From positions 7,214,001 through 7,278,000 of the forward strand of contig NW_027478160.1 of NCBI RefSeq assembly GCF_051020975.1: a DNA stretch of 64,000 nucleotides, given 5' to 3'. The DNA comes from Osmia lignaria lignaria (taxonomy: Eukaryota > Arthropoda > Insecta > Hymenoptera > Megachilidae). This document shows, piece by piece, positions 34,173 to 47,100 of the stretch; position 1 is the first letter of the stretch, and each line of letters starts with the position of its first letter. Position numbers and translations under genes: made by a program. Below the pieces are notes generated by a model. It saw only the letters and a program-made list of their open reading frames with translations, did no database searches and was not told the DNA's origin.

Positions 34173-37067
34173 TTGCAGATTTATCTCAAGGGAAGGGGCC
34201 TGACGGACATATTTCGAGATATTTCTTCTTCTTGTTGTTCTTCTTCTGCACAGCTAAGCTGGAAGTGGCATTTGCGGCTCGCACTAGTGCAGAGTTATCT
34301 CAAAGAAAGGGGCCACGGTGTTTCTGTATCTCTATTATGTTGGTGCGGCTTCGGAACTTTTAAATATCTTGATATATCTCGAGAACTACGCATCTGATCA
34401 AAAAATATCATGGAACATAAAAAGTAGGAAACATAATTCTCTACAAAAAAGGTCTCTCAACATTTTGCAATAGCTCGCTTCGTTTCCGAGATATTTGCAG
34501 ATTTATCTCAAGGGAAGGGGCCTGACGGCCATATTTCGAGATATTTCTTCTTCCTGTTGTTCTTCTTCTGCACAGCTAAGCTGGAAGTGGCATTTGCGGC
34601 TCGCACTAGTGCAGAGTTATCTCGAAGAAAGGGGCCACGGTGTTTCTGTATCCCTATTATGTTGGTGCGGCTTCGGAACTTTTAAATATCTCGACATATC
34701 TCGAAAACTACGCTTCTGATCAAAAAATATCATAGAACATAAATTGTAGGAAACATAATTCTCTACAAAAAACGTCTCTTAACATTTTGCCATAGCTCGC
34801 TTCGTTTCCGAGATATTTGCAGATTCAGCTCAAAGGAACTGGCCTGACGGACATATTTCGAGATATTTCTTCTTCTTGTTGTTCTTCCTCTGCACAGCTA
34901 AGCTGGAAGTGGCATTTGCAGCTCGCAATAGTGCAGAGTTATCTCAAAGAAAGGGGCCACGGTGTTTCTGTATCTCTATTATGTTGGTGCGGCTTCGGAA
35001 CTTTTAAATATCTTGATATATCTCGAGAACTACGCATCTGATCAAAAAATATCATACAACATAAAAAGTAGGAAACTTAATTCTCTACAAAAAAGGTCTC
35101 TTAACATTTTACCATAGCTCGCTTCGTTTCCGAGATATTTGCAGATTTATCTCAAGGGAAGGGGCCTGACGGACATATTTCGAGATATTTCTTCTTCTTG
35201 TTGTTCTTCTGCACAGCTAAGCTGGAAGTGGCATTTGCGGCTCGCACTAGTGCAGAGTTATCTCAAAGAAAGGGGCCACGGTGTTTCTGTATCTCTATTA
35301 TGTTGGTGCGGCTTCGGAACTTTTAAATATCTCGATATATCTCGAGAGCTACGCGTCTGATCAAAAAATGTTATAGAACATAAAAAGTAGGAAACATAAT
35401 TCTCTACAAAAAAGGTCTCTTAACATTTTGCCATAGCTCGCTTAGTTTCCGAGATATTTGCAGATTTATCTCAAGGGAAGTGGCCTGACGGACATATTTC
35501 GAGATATTTCTTCTTCTTGTTGTTCTTCTTCTGCACAGCTAAGCTGGAAGTGGCATTTACAGCTCGCAATAGTGCATAGTTATCTGAAAGAAAGGGGCCA
35601 CGGTGTTTCTGTATCTCTATTATGTTGGTGCGGCTTCGGAACTTTTAAATATCTTGATATATCTCGAGAACTACGCATCTGATCAAAAAATATCATACAA
35701 CCTAAAAAGTAGGAAACTCAATTCTCTACAAAAAAGGTCTCTTAACATTTTGCAATAGCTCGCTTCGTTTCCGAGATATTTGCAGATTTATCTCAAGGGA
35801 AGGGGCCTGACGGACATATTTCGAGATATTTCTTCTTCTTGTTGTTCTTCTTCTGCACAGCTAAGCTGGAAGTGGCATTTGCGGCTCGCACTAGTGCAGA
35901 GTTATCTCAAAGAAAGGGGCCACGGTGTTTCTGTATCTCTATTATGTTGGTGCTGCTTCGGAACTTTTAAATATCTCGATATATCTCGAAAACTACGCTT
36001 CTGATCAAAAAATATCATAGAACATAAATTGTAGGAAACATAATTCGCTACAAAGAACGTCTCTTAACATTTTGCCATAGCTCGCTTCGTTTCCGAGATA
36101 TTTGCAGATTTATCTCAAGGGAAGGGGCCTAACGGACATATTTCGAGATATTTCTTCTTCTTGTTGTTCTTCTTCTGCACAGCTAAACTGGAAGTGGCAT
36201 TTCCAGCTCGCAATAGTACAGAGTTATCTCAAAGAAAGGGGCCACGGTGTTTCTGTATCTCTATTATGTTGGTGCGGCTTCGGAACTTTTAAATATCTTG
36301 ATATATCTCGAGAACTACGGATCTGATCAAAAAATATCATAGAACATAAAAAGTAGGAAACTTAATTCTCTACAAAAAAGGTCTCTTAACATTTTGCCAT
36401 AGCTCGCTTCGTTTCCGAGATATTTGCAGATTTATCTCAAGGGAAGGGGCCTAACGGACATATTGCGAGATATTTCTTCTTCTTGTTGTTCTTCTTCTGC
36501 ACAGCTAAACTGGAAGTGGCATTTCCAGCTCGCAATAGTGCAGAGTTATCTCAAAGAGAGGGGCCACGGTGTTTCTGTATCTCTATTATGTTGGTGCGGC
36601 TTCGGAACTTTTGAATATCTTGATATATCTCGAGAACTACGCATCTGATCAAAAAATATCATACAACATAAAACGTAGGAAACTTAATTCTCTACAAAAA
36701 AGGTCTCTTAACATTTTGCCATAGCTCGCTTCGTTTCCGAGATATTTGCAGATTTATCTCAAGGGAAGGGGCCTAACGGACATATTTCGAGATATTTCTT
36801 CTTCTTGTTGTTCTTCTTCTGCACAGCTAAACTGGAAGTGGCATTTCCAGCTCGCAATAGTGCAGAGTTATCTCAAAGAAAGGGGCCACGGTGTTTCTGT
36901 ATCTCTATTATGTTGGTGCGGCTTCTTAACTTTTAAATATCTTGATATATCTCGAAAACTACGCATCTGATCAAAAAATATCATAGAACATAAAAAGTAG
37001 GAAACTTAATTCTCTACAAAAAAGGTCTCTTAACATTTTGCCATAGCTCTCTTCGTTTCCGAGATAT
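34173..37067 (+). repeat. Satellite units, mixed types
   Basis: Nine units, no gene. The unit at 34495 has GACGGCCATATT. The unit at 34817 has the GATTCAGCTC head. The unit at 35139 lacks a triplet. The units at 36102, 36424 and 36746 are three adjacent copies of the CCTAACGG, AAACTGG, CCAGCTCG type, suggesting local single-unit amplification. The last of these has CTTCTTAACTT, also seen near 8277, 48518 and 48840. Confidence 0.85.
35139..35457 (+). repeat. 319-bp unit missing one triplet of the pyrimidine tract
   Basis: TTGTTGTTCTTCTGC near 35199. Same loss as in the units at 18724 and 21940, but in a unit with GCGGCTCGCACTAGTG. An independent slippage event is therefore likely. Confidence 0.9.
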
Positions 37068-38034
37068 TTGCAGATTTATCTCAAGGGAAGGGGCCGGACG
37101 GACACATTTCGAGATATTTCTTCTTCTTGTTGTTCTTCTTCTGCACAGCTAAGCTGGAAGTGGCATTTGCAGCTCGCAATAGTGCAGAGTTATCTCAAAG
37201 AAAGGGGCCACGGTGTTTCTGTATCTCTATTATGTTGGTGCGGCTTCGGATCTTTTAAATATCTCGATATATCTCGAAAACTACGCTTCTGATCAAAAAA
37301 TATCATAGAACGTAAATTGTGGGAAACATAATTCTCTACAAAAAAGGTCTCTCAACATTTTGCCATAGCTCGCTTCGTTTCCGAGATGTTTGCAGATTTA
37401 TCTCAAGGGAAGGGGTCTGACGGACATATTTCGAGATATTTCTTCTTCTTGTTGTTCTTCTTCTGCACAGCTAAGCTGGAAGTGGCATTTGCAGCTCGCA
37501 ATAGTGCAGAGTTATCTCAAAGAAAGGGGCCACGGTGTTTCTGTATCTCTATTATGTTGGTGCGGCTTCGGAACTTTTAAATATCTTGATATATCTCGAG
37601 AGCTACGCATCCGATCAAAAAATATCATAGAACATAAAAAGTAGGAAACTTAATTCTCTACAAAAAAGGTCTCTTAACATTTTGCCATAGCTCGCTTCGT
37701 TTCCGAGATATTTGCAGATTTATCTCGAGGGAAGGGGCCTGACGGACATATTTCGAGATATTTCTTCTTCTTGTTGTTCTTCAATCTGCACAGCTAAGCT
37801 GGACGTGGCATTTACAGCTCGCAATAGTGCAGAGTTATCTCAAAGAAAGGGGCCACGGTGTTTCTGTATCTCTATTATGTTGGTGCGGCTTCGGAACTTT
37901 TAAATATCTTGATATATCTCGAGAACTACGCATCTGATCAAAAAATATCATAGAACATAAAAAGTAGGAAACTTAATTCTCTACAAATAAGGTCTCTTAA
38001 CATTTTGCCATAGCTCGCTTCGTTTCCGAGATAT
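37068..38034 (+). repeat. Cassette carrying the +1 variant, copy 1
   Basis: Three units: 37068 (GGATCTTTTAAATATC, ACGTAAATTGTGGG), 37390 (GGGGTCTGACGG, GAGAGCTACGCATCCGATC) and 37712 (CTCGAGGGAAGG, CTTCAATCTGC, GGACGTGGC). The same succession recurs at 39645-40611. The last two types recur at 41256, 43189 and 59289, and the first two at 53172-53815. Confidence 0.85.
37712..38034 (+). repeat. 323-bp unit with +1 in the pyrimidine tract, copy 1 of 5
   Basis: CTTCAATCTGCACAG replaces CTTCTTCTGCACAG, which adds one base, interrupts the mirror arm and shifts the recurring frame. The same insertion appears at 40289, 41578, 43511 and 59611, so these five share one ancestor. Confidence 0.9.
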
Positions 38035-39000
38035 TTGCAGATATATCTCAAGGGAAGGGGCCTGACGGACATTTTTCGAGATATTTCTTCTTCTTGTTGT
38101 TCTTCTTCTGCACAGCTAAGCTGGAAGTGGCATTTGCGGCTCGCACTAGTGCAGAGTGATCTCAAAGAAAGGGGCCACGGTGTTTCTGTATCTCTATTAT
38201 GTTGGTGCGGCTTCGGAACTTTTAAATATCTTGATATATCTCGAGAACTACGCATCTGATCAAAAAATATCATAGAACATAAAAAGTAGGAAACTTAATT
38301 CTCTACAAAAAAGGTCTCTTAACAATTGGCCATAGCTCGCTTCGTTTCCGAGATATTTGCAGATTTATCTCAAGGGAAGGGGCCTGACGGACATATTTCG
38401 AGATATTTCTTCTTCTTGTTGTTCTTCTTCTGCACAGCTAAGCTGGAAGTGGCATTTGCGGCTCGCACTAGTGCAGAGTTATCTCAAAGAAAGGGGCCAC
38501 GGTGTTTCTGTATCCCTATTATGTTGGTGCGGCTTCGGAACTTTTAAATATCTCGATATATGTCGAAAACTACGCTTCTGATCAAAAAATATCGTAGAAC
38601 ATAGATTGTAGGAAACATAATTCTCTACAAAAAACGTCTCTTAACATTTTGCCATAGCTCGCTTCGTTTCCGAGATATTTGCAGATTTATCTCAAGGGAA
38701 GGGGCCTGACGGACATATTTCGAGATATTTCTTCTTCTTGTTGTTCTTCTTCTGCACAGCTAAGTTGGAAGTGGCATTTGCGGCTGGCACTAGTGCAGAG
38801 TTGTCTCAGAGAAAGGGGCCACGGTGTTTCTGTATCTCTATTATGTTGGTGCGGCTTCGGAACTTTTAAATATCTTGATATATCTCGAGAACTACGCATC
38901 TGATCAAAAAATATCATAGAACATAAAAAGTAGGAAACTTAATTCTCTACAAAAAAGGTCTCTTAACATTTTGCCATAGCTCGCTTCGTTTCCGAGATAT
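38035..39000 (+). repeat. Three-unit block repeated from 33207 (copy 2)
   Basis: Partner of 33207-34172. Private changes are ACATTTTTCGAG near 38070, ATATGTCGAAAAC near 38560, AAGTTGGAAG near 38763 and GGCTGGCACTAG near 38783. Confidence 0.9.
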
Positions 39001-40611
39001 TTGCAGATTTATCTCAAGGGAAGGGGCCTAACGGACATATTTCGAGATATTTCTTCTTCTTGTTGTTCTTCTTCTGCACAGCTAAACTGGAAGTGGCATT
39101 TGCGGCTCGCACTAGTGCAGAGTTATCTCAAAGAAAGGGGCCACGGTGTTTCTGTATCCCTATTATGTTGGTGCGGCTTCGGAACTTTTAAATATCTCGA
39201 TATATCTCGAAAACTACGCTTCTGATCAAAAAATATCGTAGAACATAGATTGTAGGAAACATAATTCTCTACAAAAAACGTCTCTTAACATTTTGCCATA
39301 GCTCGCTTCGTTTCCGAGATATTTGCAGATTTATCTCAAGGGAAGGGGCCTGACGGACATATTTCGAGATATTTCTTCTTCTTGTTGTTCTTCTTCTGCA
39401 CAACTAAACTGGAAGTGGCATTTCCAGCTCGCAATAGTGCAGAGTTATCTCAAAGAGAGGGGCCACGGTGTTTCTGTATCTCTATTATGTTGGTGCGGCT
39501 TCGGAACTTTTAAATATCTTGATATATCTCGAGAACTACGCATCTGCTCAAAAAATATCATAGAACATAAAAAGTAGGAAACTTAATGCTCTACAAAAAA
39601 GGTCTCCTAACATTTTGCCATAGCTCGCTTCGTTTCCGAGATATTTGCAGATTTATCTCAAGGGAAGGGGCCTGACGGACATATTTCGAGATATTTCTTC
39701 TTCTTGTTGTTCTTCCTCTGCACAGCTAAGCTGGAAGTGGCATTTGCAGCTCGCAATAGTGCAGAGTTATCTCAAAGAAAGGGGCCACGGTGTTTCTGTA
39801 TCCCTATTATGTTGGTGCGGCTTCGGATCTTTTAAATATCTCGATATATCTCGAAAACTACGCTTCTGATCAAAAAATATCATAGAACGTAAATTGTGGG
39901 AAACATAATTCTCTACAAAAAAGGTCTCTCAACATTTTGCCATAGCTCGCTTCGTTTCCGAGATATTTGCAGATTTATCTCAAGGGAAGGGGTCTGACGG
40001 ACATATTTCGAGATATTTCTTCTTCTTCTTGTTCTTCTTCTGCACAGCTAAGCTGGAAGTGGCATTTGCAGCTCGCAATAGTGCAGAGTTATCTCAAAGA
40101 AAGGGGCCACGGTGTTTCTGTATCTCTATTATGTTGGTGCGGCTTCGGAACTTTTAAATATCTTGATATATCTCGAGAGCTACGCATCCGATCAAAAAAT
40201 ATCATAGAACATAAAAAGTAGGAAACTTAATTCTCTACAAAAAAGGTCTCTTAACATTTTGCCATAGCTCGCTTCGTTTCCGAGATATTTGCAGATTTAT
40301 CTCGAGGGAAGGGGCCTGACGGACATATTTCGAGATATTTCTTCTTCTTGTTGTTCTTCAATCTGCACAGCTAAGCTGGACGTGGCATTTACAGCTCGCA
40401 ATAGTGCAGAGTTATCTCAAAGAAAGGGGCCACGGTGTTTCTGTATCTCTATTATGTTGGTGCGTCTTCGGAACTTTTAAATATCTCGATATATCTCGAA
40501 AACTACGCTTCTGATCAAAAAATATCATAGAACATAAATTGTAGGAAACATAATTCTCTACAAAAAACGTCTCTTAACATTTTGCCATAGCTCGCTTCGT
40601 TTCCGAGATAT
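39001..40611 (+). repeat. Satellite units with second copy of the +1 cassette
   Basis: No gene. 39323-39868 pairs with 31597-32142. 39645-40611 pairs with 37068-38034 at 2577 bp (eight units plus one base). The 40289-40611 unit is the second 323-bp CTTCAATCTGC variant. The unit at 39967 has TTCTTCTTCTTGTTCTTC, so its mirror centre is altered. Confidence 0.85.
40289..40611 (+). repeat. 323-bp unit with +1, copy 2 of 5
   Basis: CTTCAATCTGC near 40358. After the middle it switches to GTGCGTCTTCGG and a B tail, unlike the other +1 units, and is followed by a GATTCAGCTC head. It is a recombinant. Confidence 0.9.
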
Positions 40612-42544
40612 TTGCAGATTCAGCTCAAAGGAACTGGCCTGACGGACATATTTCGAGATATTTTTTCTTCTTGTTGTTCTTCCTCTGCACAGCTAAGCTG
40701 GAAGTGGCATCTGCAGCTCGCAATAGTGCAGAGTTATCTCAAAGAAAGGGGCCACGGTGTTTCTGTATCTCTATTATGTTGGGGCGGCTTCGGAACTTTT
40801 AAATATCTCGATATATCTCGAAAACTACGCTTCTGATCAAAAAATATCATAGAACATAAATTGTAGGAAACATAATTCTCTACAAAAAAGGTCTCTTAAC
40901 ATTTTGCCATAGCTCGCTTCGTTTCCGAGATATTTGCAGATATATCTCAAGGGAAGGGGCCTGACGGACATATTTCGAGATATTTCTTCTTCTTGTTGTT
41001 CTTCTTCTGCACAGCTAAACTGGAAGTGGCATTTACAGCTCGCAATAGTGCAGAGTTATCTCAAAGAAAGGGGCCACGGTGTTTCTGTATCTCTATTATG
41101 TTGGTGCGGCTTCGGAACTTTTAAATATCTTGATATATCTCGAGAACTGCGCATCTGATCAAAAAATATCATAGAACATGAAAAGTAGGAAACTTAATTC
41201 TCTACAAAAAAGGTCTGTTAACATTTTGCCATAGCTCTCTTCGTTTCCGAGATATTTGCAGATTTATCTCAAGGGAAGGGGCCTGACGGACATATTTCGA
41301 GATATTTCTTCTTCTTGTTGTTCTTCTTCTGCACAGCTTAGCTGGAAGTGGCATTTGCAGCTCGCAATAGTGCAGAGTTATCTCAAAGAAAGGGGCCACG
41401 GTGTTTCTGTATCTCTATTATGTTGGTGCGGCTTCGGAACTTTTAAATATCTTGATATATCTCGAGAGCTACGCATCCGATCAAAAAATATCATAGAACA
41501 TAAAAAGTAGGCAACTTAATTCTCTACAAAAAAGGTCTCTTAACATTTTGCCATAGCTCGCTTCGTTTCCGAGATATTTGCAGATTTATCTCGAGGGAAG
41601 GGGCCTGACGGACATATTTCGAGATATTTCTTCTTCTTGTTGTTCTTCAATCTGCACAGCTAAGCTGGACGTGGCATTTACAGCTCGCAATAGTGCAGAG
41701 TTATCTCAAAGAAAGGGGCCACGGTGTTTCTGTATCTCTATTATGTTGGTGCGGCTTCGGAACTTTTAAATATCTTGATATATCTCGAGAACTACGCATC
41801 TGATCAAAAAATATCATAGAACATAAAAAGTAGGAAACTTAATTCTCTACAAATAAGGTCTCTTAACATTTTGCCATAGCTCGCTTCGTTTCCGAGATAT
41901 TTGCAGATATATCTCAAGGGAAGGGGCCTGACGGACATTTTTCGAGATATTTCTTCTTCTTGTTGTTCTTCTTCTGCACAGCTAAGCTGGAAGTGGCATT
42001 TGCAGCTCGCAATAGTGCAGAGTTATCTCGAAGAAAGGGGCCACGGTGTTTCTGTATCTCTATTATGTTGGTGCGGCTTCGGAACTTTTAGATATCTTGA
42101 TATATCTCGAGAACTACGCATCTGATCAAAAAATATCATAGAACATAAAAAGTAGGAAACTTAATTCTCTACAAAAAAGGTCTCTTAACATTTTGCCATA
42201 GCTCGCTTCGTTTCCGAGATATTTGCAGATTTATCTCGAGGGAAGGGGCCTGACGGACATATTTCGTGATATTTCTTCTTCTTGTTGTTCTTCTTCTGCA
42301 CAGCTAAGCTGGAAGCGGCATTTGCGGCTCGCACTAGTGCAGGGTTATCTCAAAGAAAGGGGCCACGGTGTTTCTGTATCTCTATTATGTTGGTGCGGCT
42401 TCGGATCTTCTAAATATCTCGATATATCTCGAAAACTACGCTTCTGATTAAAAAATATCATAGAACATAAATTGTAGGAAACATAATTCTCTACAAAAAA
42501 GGTCTCTTAACATTTTGCCATAGCTCGCTTCGTTTCCGAGATAT
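40612..42544 (+). repeat. Hexamer block, full copy (1933 bp)
   Basis: Six units start at 40612 (GATTCAGCTC head, ATATTTTTTCTTC, GCATCTGCAGC, TTGGGGCGGC), 40934 (AAACTGG with TTTACAGCTC, CATGAAAAG), 41256 (GCACAGCTTAGC), 41578 (+1 variant), 41901 (ACATTTTTCG, CTCGAAGAAAGG, TTTAGATATC) and 42223 (TTCGTGATATT, GGAAGCGGC, GCAGGGTTATC, CTTCTAAATATC). The first four return in order at 42545-43833. Confidence 0.9.
41578..41900 (+). repeat. 323-bp unit with +1, copy 3 of 5
   Basis: CTTCAATCTGC near 41647. Followed by an intact 41901-type unit, unlike its counterpart at 43511. Confidence 0.9.
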
Positions 42545-44155
42545 TTGCAGATTCAGCTCAAAGGAACTGGCCTGACGGACATATTTCGAGATATTTTTTC
42601 TTCTTGTTGTTCTTCCTCTGCACAGCTAAGCTGGAAGTGGCATCTGCAGCTCGCAATAGTGCAGAGTTATCTCAAAGAAAGGGGCCACGGTGTTTCTGTA
42701 TCTCTATTATGTTGGGGCGGCTTCGGAACTTTTAAATATCTCGATATATCTCGAAAACTACGCTTCTGATCAAAAAATATCATAGAACATAAATTGTAGG
42801 AAACATAATTCTCTACAAAAAAGGTCTCTTAACATTTTGCCATAGCTCGCTTCGTTTCCGAGATATTTGCAGATATATCTCAAGGGAAGGGGCCTGACGG
42901 ACATATTTCGAGATATTTCTTCTTCTTGTTGTTCTTCTTCTGCACAGCTAAACTGGAAGTGGCATTTACAGCTCGCAATAGTGCAGAGTTATCTCAAAGA
43001 AAGGGGCCACGGTGTTTCTGTATCTCTATTATGTTGGTGCGGCTTCGGAACTTTTAAATATCTTGATATATCTCGAGAACTACGCATCTGATCAAAAAAT
43101 ATCATAGAACATGAAAAGTAGGAAACTTAATTCTCTACAAAAAAGGTCTGTTAACATTTTGCCATAGCTCTCTTCGTTTCCGAGATATTTGCAGATTTAT
43201 CTCAAGGGAAGGGGCCTGACGGACATATTTCGAGATATTTCTTCTTCTTGTTGTTCTTCTTCTGCACAGCTTAGCTGGAAGTGGCATTTGCAGCTCGCAA
43301 TAGTGCAGAGTTATCTCAAAGAAAGGGGCCACGGTGTTTCTGTATCTCTATTATGTTGGTGCGGCTTCGGAAATTTTAAATATCTTGATATATCTCGAGA
43401 GCTACGCATCCGATCAAAAAATATCATACAACATAAAAAGTAGGAAACTTAATTCTCTACAAAAAAGGTCTCTTAACATTTTGCCATAGCTCGCTTCGTT
43501 TCCGAGATATTTGCAGATTTATCTCGAGGGAAGGGGCCTGACGGACATATTTCGAGATATTTCTTCTTCTTGTTGTTCTTCAATCTGCACAGCTAAGCTG
43601 GACGTGGCATTTACAGCTCGCAATAGTGCAGAGTTATCTCAAAGAAAGGGGCCACGGTGTTTCTGTATCTCTATTATGTTGGTGCGGCTTCGGAACTTTT
43701 AGATATCTTGATATATCTCGAGAACTACGCATCTGATCAAAAAATATCATAGAACATAAAAAGTAGGAAACTTAATTCTCTACAAAAAAGGTCTCTTAAC
43801 ATTTTGCCATAGCTCGCTTCGTTTCCGAGATATTTGCAGATTTATCTCGAGGGAAGGGGCCTGACGGACATATTTCGTGATATTTCTTCTTCTTGTTGTT
43901 CTTCTTCTGCACAGCTAAGCTGGAAGCGGCATTTGCGGCTCGCACTAGTGCAGGGTTATCTCAAAGAAAGGGGCCACGGTGTTTCTGTATCTCTATTATG
44001 TTGGTGCGGCTTCGGATCTTCTAAATATCTCGATATATCTCGAAAACTACGCTTCTGATTAAAAAATATCATAGAACATAAATTGTAGGAAACATAATTC
44101 TCTACAAAAAAGGTCTCTTAACATTTTGCCATAGCTCGTTTCGTTTCCGAGATAT
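42545..44155 (+). repeat. Hexamer block, five-unit derivative (1611 bp)
   Basis: Repeats the hexamer, but one unit is missing between the +1 unit and the TTCGTGATATT unit. The unit at 43511-43833 starts as the +1 type and ends as the 41901 type, so the loss occurred by exchange within units. Two further units of the same series follow at 44156 and 44478. Confidence 0.9.
43511..43833 (+). repeat. 323-bp hybrid unit carrying a crossover junction
   Basis: The left part has CTCGAGGGAAGG, CTTCAATCTGC, GGACGTGGC, TTTACAGC and CTCAAAGAAAGG up to 43641, as in the unit at 41578. The right part has TTTAGATATC at 43702, as in the unit at 41901. The switch lies between about 43641 and 43702. It is the fourth of the five +1 units. 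Confidence 0.9.
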
Positions 44156-47100
44156 TTGCAGATATATCTCAAGGGAAGGGGCCTGACGGACATATTTCGA
44201 GATATTTCTTCTTCTTGTTGTTCTTCTTCTGCACAGCTAAACTGGAAGTGGCATTTACAGCTCGCAATAGTGCAGAGTTATCTCAAAGAAAGGGGCCACG
44301 GTGTTTCTGTATCTCTATTATGTTGGTGCGGCTTCGGAACTTTTAAATATCTTGATATATCTCGAGAACTACGCATCTGATCAAAAAATATCATAGAACA
44401 TGAAAAGTAGGAAACTTAATTCTCTACAAAAAAGGTCTCTTAACATTTTGCCATAGCTCTCTTCGTTTCCGAGGTATTTGCAGATTTATCTCAAGGGAAG
44501 GGGCCTGACGGACATATTTCGAGATATTTCTTCTTCTTGTTGTTCTTCTTCTGCACAGCTTAGCTGGAAGTGGCATTTGCAGCTCGCAATAGTGCAGAGT
44601 TATCTCAAAGAAAGGGGCCACGGTGTTTCTGTATCTCTATTATGTTGGTGCGGCTTCGGAACTTTTAAATATCTTGATATATCTCGAGAACTACGCGTCT
44701 GATCAAAAAATATCATAGAACATAAAAAGTAGGAAACTTAATTCTCTACAAAAACGGTCTCTTATCATTTTGCCATAGCTCGCTTCGTTTCCGAGATATT
44801 TGCAGATATATCTCAAGGGAAGGGGCCTGACGGACATATTTCGAGATATTTCTTCTTCTTGTTGTTCTTCTTCTGCACAGCTAAGCTGGAAGTGGCATTT
44901 GCGGCTCGCACTAGTGCACAGTTATCTCAAAGAAAGGGGCCACGGTGTTTCTGTATCTCTATTATGTTGGTGCGTCTTCGGAACTTTTAAATATCTCGAT
45001 ATATCTCGAAAACTACGCTTCTGATTAAAAAATATCATAGAACATAAATTGTAGGAAACATAATTCTCTACAAAAAACGTCTCTTAACATTTTGCCATAG
45101 CTCGCTTCGTTTCCGAGATATTTGCAGATTCAACTCAAAGGAACTGGCCTGACGGACATATTTCGAGATATTCCTTCTTCTTGTTGTTCTTCCTCTGCAC
45201 AGCTAAGCTGGAAGTGGCATTTGCAGCTCGCAATAGTGCAGAGTTATCTCAAAGAAAGGGGCCACGGTGTTTCTGTATCTCTATTATGTTGGTGCGGCTT
45301 CGGAACTTTTAAATATCTTGATATATCTCGAGAACTACGCATCTGATCAAAAAATATCATAGGACATAAAAAGTAGGAAACATTATTCTCTACAAAAAAG
45401 GTCTCTTAACATTTTGCCATAGCTCGCTTGGTTTCCGAGATATTTGCAGATTCATCTCAAGGGAAGGGGTCTGACGGACATATTTCGAGATATTTCTTCT
45501 TCTTGTTGTTCTTCTTCTGCACAGCTAAACTGGAAGTGGCATTTCCAGCTCGCAATCGTGCAGAGTTATCTCAAAGAAAGGGGCCACGGTGTTTCTGTAT
45601 CTCTATTATGTTGGTGCGGCTTCGGAACTTTTAAATATCTTGATATATCTCGAGAACTACGCATCTGATCAAAAAATATCATAGAACATAAACTGTAGGA
45701 AACATAATTCTCTACAAAAAAGGTCTCTTAACATTTTGCCATAGCTCGCTTCGTTTCCAAGATACTTGCAGATTTATCTCAAGGGAAGGGGCCTGACGGA
45801 CATATTTCGAGATATTTCTTCTTCTTGTTGTTCTTCTTCTGCACAGCTAAACTGGAAGTGGCATTTCCAGCTCGCAGTAGTGCCGAGTTATCTCAAAGAA
45901 AGGGGCCACGGTGTTTCTGTATCTCTATTATGTTGGTGCGGCTTCGGAACTTTTAAATATCTTGATATATCTCGAGAACTACGCATCTGATCAAAAAATA
46001 TCATAGAGCATAAAAAGTAGAAAACTTAATTCTCTACAAAAAAGGTCTCTCAACATTTTGCCACAGCTCGCTTCGTTTCCGAGATATATGCAGATTTATC
46101 TCAAGGGAAGGGGCCTGACGGACATATTTCGAGATATTTCTTCTTCTTGTTGTTCTTCTTCTGCACAGCTAAACTGGAAGTGGCATTTCCAGCTCGCAAT
46201 AGTGCAGAGTTATCTGAAAGAAAGGGGCCACGGTGTTTCTGTATCTCTATTATGTTGGTGCGGCTTCGGAACTTTTAAATATCTTGATATATCTCGAGAA
46301 CTACGCTTCTGATCAAAAAATATCATAGAACGTAAATTGTAGGAAACATTATTCTCTACAAAAAAGGTCTCTTAACATTTTGCCACAGCTCGCTTCGTTT
46401 CCGAGATATTTGCAGATACATCTCAAGGGAAGGGGTCTGACGGACATATTTCGAGATATTTCTTCTTCTTGTTGTTCTTCTTCTGCACAGCTAAGCTCGA
46501 AGTGGCATTTGCAGCTCGCAATAGTGCAGAGTTATCTCAAAGAAAGAGGCCACGGTGTTTCTGTACCTCTATTATGTTGGTGCAGCTTCGGAACTTTTAA
46601 ATATCTTGATATATCTCGAGAACTACGCATCTGATCAAAAAATATCATCGAACATAAAAAGTAGGAAACTTAATTCTCTACAAAAAAGGTCTCTTAACAT
46701 TTTGCCATAGCTCGCTTCGTTTCCGAGATATTTGCAGATTCAACTCAAAGGAACTGGCCTGACGGACATATTTCGAGATATTTCTTCTTCTTGTTGTTCT
46801 TCCTCTGCACAGCTAAGCTGGAAGTGGCATTTGCAGCTCGCAATAGTGCAGTGTTATCTCAAAGAAAGGGGCCACGGTGTTTCTGTATCTCTATTATGTT
46901 GGTGCGGCTTCGGAACTTTTAAATATCTTGATATATCTCGAGAACTACGCATCCGATCAAAAAATATCATAGAACATAAAAAGTAGGAAACTTAATTCTC
47001 TACAAAAAAGGTCTCTTAACATTTTGCCATAGCTCGCTTCGTTTCCGAGATATTTGCATATTTATCTCAAGGGAAGGGGCCTGACGGACATATTTCGAGA

